A DNA stretch of 24,212 nucleotides. It comes from a virus. The position numbers and the translations under genes are program-made. Positions within the stretch are counted from its first letter, which is position 1; each line of letters begins with the position of its first letter. Positions 21,444-24,212 of this stretch are shown piece after piece. The notes beneath the pieces were generated by a model. It was not told where the DNA came from, made no database searches, and saw nothing but the letters and a program-made list of their open reading frames with translations. The DNA is taken from positions 1 to 24,212 of IMG/VR virus record IMGVR_UViG_3300047585_000086. One strand, written 5' to 3'.

Positions 21444-21758
21444 CTATCTCTTTGTTAATTCTAGTAGAATCTCATTTCTCTTTTGTCTATTGATTGCATA
21501 GTTTTCTTTTATATTGTCGAGGAAAGCGTTAAAGCTGGTAATAGACATGCCACGAGTGCAATCTCTTGATTCAAAATCGCGCAAATGATACTCTATTATA
21601 GCCATTGCCAGAATATTTCCGACTGCGTCAAAATTATCATTCCTACGGCCTGAATCTATTTGTATTTGTAACCTATTTATTTCATCGAGCGAATCAAGTA
21701 TTTTCTGTGTATACTCATTACAAATATTTATTACTTCTTCGAGACTACATTTCGTCAT
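21444..21758 (-). CDS. Hypothetical helical protein (104 aa)
   Basis: A 104-residue, mostly helical protein starting MTKCSLEEVINICNEYTQKI. A central segment FDAVGNILAMAIIEYHLRDF is amphipathic. AGGAG is placed well before the ATG, 11 nt downstream of the two-TM gene's stop. Its size and helical layout resemble the paralogue pair A/B, but I cannot align it convincingly with them. There is no TM segment or enzymatic motif. Confidence 0.75.
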   Translation of the reverse strand: MTKCSLEEVINICNEYTQKILDSLDEINRLQIQIDSGRRNDNFDAVGNILAMAIIEYHLRDFESRDCTRGMSITSFNAFLDNIKENYAINRQKRNEILLELTKR

Positions 21759-21769
21759 AATTTATCTCC

Positions 21770-21940
21770 TTATTTTAAATAATAATTTAGCAAAATTGTC
21801 ATATTATAGCCAGCAACTAGACAACCAGAAATGAACAATAATTCTTGGATTATATTTTTTGGATTATGATGGATTTTGATTAAAATAGGTAAGATATAAA
21901 TCAAAGTACCGATTGAAAAAGAAATTTGTAATAAATGCAT
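21770..21940 (-). CDS. Small two-TM membrane protein (56 aa), holin-like candidate
   Basis: A 56-codon frame with two hydrophobic segments: LLQISFSIGTLIYILPILI (about 3-21) and ELLFISGCLVAGYNMTILLN (about 33-52), separated by a short polar loop KIHHNPKNIIQ. AGAGGA upstream of the ATG and AGGAG-linked spacing to the next gene support translation. The topology fits a short class II-type holin or an inner-membrane effector. It lies in the leftward small-gene cluster rather than beside the endolysin, which argues somewhat against a lysis role. No other holin candidate was found. Confidence 0.65.
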   Translation of the reverse strand: MHLLQISFSIGTLIYILPILIKIHHNPKNIIQELLFISGCLVAGYNMTILLNYYLK

Positions 21941-22055
21941 CTTTAATTGTCCTCTTTAATTTTTGTTAACATGATTTAGCGTCTATTTATACCCTCGAAA
22001 AAACGTGAGTGCGGGAGTCTATCTCTATTTTATATATTAAATCAAGTGTTATTTT

Positions 22056-22319
22056 TTATTCATAGACGTCTAAAAATTTTCGACACTCTTCAATGCCAAA
22101 AATTTTTAATACGCCTTCTTCAAATGTATCGACGCCGGATGGGATAAGATCTTCCCCTTCATATGTAATCCAAAAATCATACCTTGAAAAATCATAAGCC
22201 GCAAGATAGAAATCTTCAAAAGATTTTTGTTGACTCATCATGTGTTTTCTAGTTGACAACCATACGCCCCCCTTTACCTCCAGAAAGCCGTCTCTTATTA
22301 ATTGTGATTCTAAGCTCAT
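22056..22319 (-). CDS. Hypothetical protein (87 aa)
   Basis: An 87-residue acidic protein starting MSLESQLIRDGFLEVKGGVW, with several aromatic residues (FEDFYLAAYDFSRYDFWITY). The layout suggests a compact alpha/beta fold; no family or motif is recognised. AAGGAAA lies upstream of the ATG. Downstream, between its stop and the two-TM gene start (22055-21941), is a 115-nt AT-rich gap with no gene that I can support. Confidence 0.72.
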   Translation of the reverse strand: MSLESQLIRDGFLEVKGGVWLSTRKHMMSQQKSFEDFYLAAYDFSRYDFWITYEGEDLIPSGVDTFEEGVLKIFGIEECRKFLDVYE

Positions 22320-22350
22320 AGTTTAGTTTCCTTTTGTTGATTAGTTTATA

Positions 22351-22464
22351 TTAAATAGATTGACGCATGTGCTCAATGCAAACTCTATACTTGTAGCCGC
22401 AATCTAAATAATGTTGTTGCACAAATTCACTTAATTTTTTTGCTTCTTCAGTATGTAAACTCAT
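22351..22464 (-). CDS. Small hypothetical protein (37 aa)
   Basis: A 37-codon frame starting MSLHTEEAKKLSEFVQQHYL and containing DCGYKYRVCIEHMRQSI. GAGGA upstream of the ATG has the same GAGGANNATTAA-like leader seen before the neighbouring gene at 22728. It fills the space between two leftward genes. Two Cys and two His could bind a metal but the spacing is not a known motif. Confidence 0.5.
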   Translation of the reverse strand: MSLHTEEAKKLSEFVQQHYLDCGYKYRVCIEHMRQSI

Positions 22465-22479
22465 TTTGTTAATCCTCAT

Positions 22480-22728
22480 CTATGTGTTATGTTCAAAATA
22501 TCCGGTTGAAATATAATCTATACGTCCGATTTTTTTGGGACGTTTCATTTTTATGGGACGAACTGTCCACTCGCTGTTTTTCAAAAACCAGCCAGTATCT
22601 CTTTTGAAATCCTTTTCTTGTGTAAATTTTTCAGCCTCTTCCAACGTCTCAAATAGCACTTTATTGCCCCAATGATCCGTAGCAAGCATTTTTTTCTTAT
22701 CATCTTTATGTGTCAAACCGTACAGCAT
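22480..22728 (-). CDS. Hypothetical protein (82 aa)
   Basis: An 82-residue basic protein. I chose ATG 22728 (MLYGLTHKDDKKKMLATDHW) because GAGGA lies at good spacing upstream; the longer in-frame start would run through the intergenic hairpin at 22749-22765. The fold looks small and beta-rich (KVLFETLEEAEKFTQ; TGWFLKNSEWTVRPIKMKRP), resembling phage proteins that read out a surface of a host protein, but nothing specific is recognised. Confidence 0.72.
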   Translation of the reverse strand: MLYGLTHKDDKKKMLATDHWGNKVLFETLEEAEKFTQEKDFKRDTGWFLKNSEWTVRPIKMKRPKKIGRIDYISTGYFEHNT

Positions 22729-22748
22729 TTTAATCGTCCTCGATGTTG

Positions 22749-22765
22749 TGCCCCTGTTCGGGGCA
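22749..22765 (-). other. Intergenic hairpin in leftward cluster
   Basis: A perfect 6-bp stem, TGCCCC with GGGGCA, has a 5-nt loop. It lies in the gap between the leftward genes at 22795 and 22728, just upstream of the latter's ribosome site. It has no U-run. It could be an RNA-processing site or a 5' stabilising stem; the related hairpin at 23016-23031 is in the next gap. Confidence 0.55.
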
Positions 22766-22794
22766 GTGTGGTTAATCATGTTGTGTTTGTTAAA

Positions 22795-22992
22795 TTATAT
22801 TGCTGTAACAGCGTATTTGTCCCAATCACAAGCGTCACATTCCTCGCATTCCGCGTTGTGATCTAATATTTCCCAGCGCACCATATATTCCGCTCCTAGC
22901 GAGTCGGTTGCATGTGCTGCGTAATAAGCCCCGAAAGCGTCTTGCGTTATATATGCTTGTGCTGTTAACTGTATATTTTGTCCAATTATCAT
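22795..22992 (-). CDS. Hypothetical acidic protein (65 aa)
   Basis: A 65-residue acidic protein starting MIIGQNIQLTAQAYITQDAF, with YMVRWEILDHNAECEECDAC and ending DWDKYAVTAI. Net negative charge and three closely spaced Cys (C-x2-C-x2-C) near the C-terminus are notable and could bind metal. AAGGAA lies upstream of the ATG. The small acidic form is common among phage DNA-mimic and host-inhibitor proteins, but this is not evidence of that role. Confidence 0.7.
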   Translation of the reverse strand: MIIGQNIQLTAQAYITQDAFGAYYAAHATDSLGAEYMVRWEILDHNAECEECDACDWDKYAVTAI

Positions 22993-23015
22993 AATATTAT
23001 TCCTTACATTATTAA

Positions 23016-23031
23016 GCCCCCATGAGGGGGC
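23016..23031 (-). other. GC-rich hairpin between first two leftward genes
   Basis: GCCCCC (23016-23021) pairs perfectly with GGGGGC (23026-23031) around a 4-nt loop. Read leftward it is followed by TTAATAAT, only weakly T-rich. It lies just after the stop of the 23039-23236 gene, so it may partly terminate transcription or protect the end of an upstream mRNA, making the first gene more abundant than those downstream. Confidence 0.6.
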
Positions 23032-23038
23032 CGGATGG

Positions 23039-23236
23039 TTACAGAGAGTAGCCCATAATTTCGTCGGCTGTTTTCAAAATCTTAACGAGTTCTTTCAAAT
23101 TTTTGGCTTTCCATATTTTTAAATCAAGGCTACGGATGAGATCTGAAAATTCATTTTCGGCCATTTTTGTTGCTTTCAGCCAATCCGATTTTGTCAAAAT
23201 TAAACCTGTTGTCATCGCTTTGTATAATTGTGTCAT
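23039..23236 (-). CDS. Hypothetical protein (65 aa), first gene after leftward promoter
   Basis: A 65-residue helical, lysine-rich protein starting MTQLYKAMTTGLILTKSDWL, with KAKNLKELVKILKTADEIMG at its C-terminal end. AAGGA lies upstream of the ATG. It is the first gene after the near-consensus promoter at 23323-23351 and so is probably the earliest and best-expressed protein of the cluster. No family recognised. Confidence 0.72.
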   Translation of the reverse strand: MTQLYKAMTTGLILTKSDWLKATKMAENEFSDLIRSLDLKIWKAKNLKELVKILKTADEIMGYSL

Positions 23237-23322
23237 GTCCCTAGTCCTTACGTTGTTAAAAGTTTCAGTTTTTTGATTGTCTGTCTGTCGCTTTCTGCCG
23301 ATCCGCTACAATCAATATAAGC

Positions 23323-23351
23323 AGTATATCTCAAAGAAAGGGGTGCGTCAA
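23323..23351 (-). promoter_or_regulatory. Near-consensus sigma70 promoter, leftward
   Basis: On the minus strand, TTGACG (complement of 23346-23351), a 17-nt spacer and TATACT (complement of 23323-23328) form a -35/-10 pair with one mismatch each. Transcription would start near 23316, giving a leader of about 80 nt before the 23236 ATG. It is the best host-type promoter in the window and would drive the 20701-23236 cluster early. Confidence 0.8.
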
Positions 23352-23353
23352 GC

Positions 23354-23400
23354 ATTATTTTAAAATAATTTTAAATATTATATAAATAAATTATATTAAT
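23354..23400. other. 47-bp A/T-only tract with 16-bp palindrome
   Basis: No G or C occurs from 23354 to 23400. The tract starts with the perfect palindrome ATTATTTTAAAATAAT (23354-23369). It lies between the leftward promoter and the phased TTAAG array, within the 361-nt gene-free interval 23237-23597. It would melt easily and could act as an UP-element-like region for the promoter or as an unwinding element. Confidence 0.75.
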
Positions 23401-23417
23401 TGTATATAGTTCTATTC

Positions 23418-23485
23418 TTAAGGCTTTATTAAGAGATTATTAAGGAATTATTAAGATTATTGAGCAATCTTAAGGAAGTCTTAAG
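23418..23485. repeat. Helically phased TTAAG array
   Basis: TTAAG occurs at 23418, 23429, 23440, 23451, 23470 and 23481: steps of 11, 11, 11, 19 and 11 bp. Three copies (first, fifth and sixth) are the palindrome CTTAAG. Copies four and five also form an inverted repeat, TTAAGATT (23451-23458) with AATCTTAA (23466-23473), 7 bp apart. The near-helical spacing puts the sites on about one DNA face, as expected for a cooperatively bound protein: a phage regulator, a small terminase at a packaging site, or an initiator. A weak rightward promoter (TTGAGC 23460-23465, 17 nt, AAGAAT 23483-23488) overlaps it. Confidence 0.8.
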
Positions 23486-23541
23486 AATCCTCTAGTGGTC
23501 TATAGATGTAATAATGTGCTAAGATCTAGGGAGTTATGCGG

Positions 23542-23561
23542 AGATCGACGAAGATCGACGA
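23542..23561. repeat. 10-bp tandem direct repeat
   Basis: AGATCGACGA is repeated exactly in tandem (23542-23551 and 23552-23561), between the phased array and the G-rich leader. It contains two GATC sites 10 bp apart. It could be a protein-binding site in the same control region. Confidence 0.85.
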
Positions 23562-23567
23562 AGTTGC

Positions 23568-23588
23568 GGGGAGATGGGAGGGGGTGGG
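23568..23588 (+). promoter_or_regulatory. G-quadruplex motif in the leader of the small-terminase-like gene
   Basis: Four runs of three or more G (23568-23571, 23576-23578, 23580-23584, 23586-23588) are separated by loops of 4, 1 and 1 nt on the coding strand, a strong G4 pattern in an AT-rich genome. It ends 9 nt before ATG 23598 and also supplies the purine-rich ribosome site, so folding in the mRNA could control translation; in DNA it could mark a packaging or replication site. Confidence 0.65.
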
Positions 23589-23597
23589 ATAAAATAG

Positions 23598-24071
23598 ATG
23601 GTAGAACACTCAACAATTACTCATAAAGGTATGAGGGACGCGAATAAAGCAAAACCCGAACGCGCGACTACACGTCAACAATTCTTAAAATTATATTTAT
23701 TGCCGCGACGCCGAGAATTATTAGATAAAGCGATTGAATTAGCACTAAATGGCGATCAAATAATGCTCAAATTTTTATTAGAAAGATTATTACCGCAAAA
23801 AATCCAAGAAGAACCATTGGAGCTAGGTTATGCCGCACAGCAAGTGACGCGTAGTGTTATCGAGTATGTGGCAGAAGGCGAACTTACAGCGGACGAAGCC
23901 ATTAAAATCTCCTTAATCGCACACAAAGCGGCAGAAATCGAAAATCAGGCTATAATGATCAATAAGTTAAACGCGCTGGAAAGCAAGATTGATGATACAT
24001 TCCAATCCGACATTAATATCAAACCAGGATTAACCGAAAATGGTCAAGAAGTGGATCCAAGAAGCGATTAA
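23598..24071 (+). CDS. Small-terminase-like (DUF5681-type) protein
   Basis: A 157-residue protein. The N-terminus is basic (KAKPERATTRQQFLKLYLLP). The segment RRRELLDKAIELALNGDQIM followed by LKFLLERLLP resembles the GD-x-x-x-L-x-x-x-L-x-R-L-x-P motif of DUF5681-like phage proteins. It continues with AEGELTADEAIKISLIAHKA and a helical, Gln/Asn-containing tail (MINKLNALESKID). Such proteins are often encoded near terminase and portal genes and are suspected small terminases or DNA-binding accessories. The large terminase here is 12 kb away on the window map, but no other TerS candidate exists. The leader contains the G-quadruplex motif; upstream is the phased array. It overlaps the next gene by 32 nt. 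TerS function is inferred. Confidence 0.6.
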   Translation: MVEHSTITHKGMRDANKAKPERATTRQQFLKLYLLPRRRELLDKAIELALNGDQIMLKFLLERLLPQKIQEEPLELGYAAQQVTRSVIEYVAEGELTADEAIKISLIAHKAAEIENQAIMINKLNALESKIDDTFQSDINIKPGLTENGQEVDPRSD

Positions 24072-24212
24072 GCCGTCCCATAAAAGCGCGTTGCGCAAGA
24101 AGTTAGGCGCGAAAGACGGCGAACCAATCCCCGAAGCTAAGATTAAGAAAGCCGAGCACTCAAAGAACCCTACAACCGCTAAACAGGCAAGGCTAGCCGA
24201 GACTCTTAAGAA
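24040..24212 (+). CDS. Small basic phage protein, 3' end outside window
   Basis: The frame opens at ATG 24040, inside the 3' end of the previous gene, and runs off the window. The product starts MVKKWIQEAIKPSHKSALRK and continues with KLGAKDGEPIPEAKIKKAEH, then NPTTAKQARLAETLKK. The W-I-Q-x-A-I-K...G-A/x-L-R-K-x-L-G...K-x-A...R-L-A-x-T-L pattern matches a small, very basic protein found in many phages near portal or head genes; its role is unknown. This suggests that the head genes follow to the right. Confidence 0.8.
   Translation, partial: MVKKWIQEAIKPSHKSALRKKLGAKDGEPIPEAKIKKAEHSKNPTTAKQARLAETLK

Noticed and set aside
21941-22055. Gene or promoter in the AT-rich gap
   Set aside because: Only a 9-codon frame and no paired -35/-10 could be found.
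22672-22866. Rightward frame opposite the leftward cluster
   Set aside because: It crosses two leftward genes and an intergenic hairpin, and its product is hydrophobic and Cys/Val-rich without an SD.

Overview
The window is a continuous piece of a tailed bacteriophage genome with short-tailed (podovirus) architecture. It is AT-rich, densely packed, and free of rRNA, tRNA, integrase or transposase genes. The structural genes follow the T7 order: head-associated protein, tail tubular protein A, tail tubular protein B, three or four internal virion proteins, tail fibre, large terminase. The early half is not T7-like. No phage RNA polymerase, DNA polymerase or helicase is visible. Instead there is a RecT/YqaJ-type recombination operon and a lambda-style initiator gene that carries iterons. 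The host cannot be named from sequence alone; canonical DnaA boxes and strong Shine-Dalgarno sites fit a typical bacterium.

Layout. 1-15162, rightward: virion and packaging genes, beginning inside a head-decoration-like gene and ending with a second, glycine-rich tail fibre. 15177-18123, leftward: two small genes, a lysine-rich protein, a DUF669-like ssDNA-binding candidate, a RecT annealing protein, a YqaJ exonuclease and an unknown leader gene, mostly overlapping as one operon. 18124-18302: divergent control region. 18303-20711, rightward: small HTH regulator, a cluster of DnaA boxes, replication initiator with an internal origin, VRR-NUC nuclease, GH24 endolysin and two small genes. 20701-23236, leftward: ten small unknown genes, several under 60 codons, including a zinc-ribbon candidate, a two-TM protein and a divergent paralogous pair. 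23237-23597: a control region with a near-consensus leftward promoter, a 47-bp A/T-only tract, a helically phased TTAAG array, a 10-bp tandem repeat and a G-quadruplex motif. 23598 onward, rightward: a small-terminase-like gene and the start of a small gene of a type often found near phage portal genes. On a circular or permuted map the right edge would lead into head genes and back to the left edge.

How the genes may work together. The initiator would bind iterons inside its own gene and recruit host replication factors, helped by DnaA. RecT, YqaJ, the DUF669-like protein and VRR-NUC would handle recombination and end processing. TerL and the 23598 product would package DNA. The leftward small-gene cluster behind its own promoter is the likeliest place for host-takeover or anti-defence functions.

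The most interesting non-coding signals are the lambda-like origin (19130-19308, with upstream DnaA boxes at 18566-18611) and the 23354-23588 region upstream of the small-terminase-like gene.
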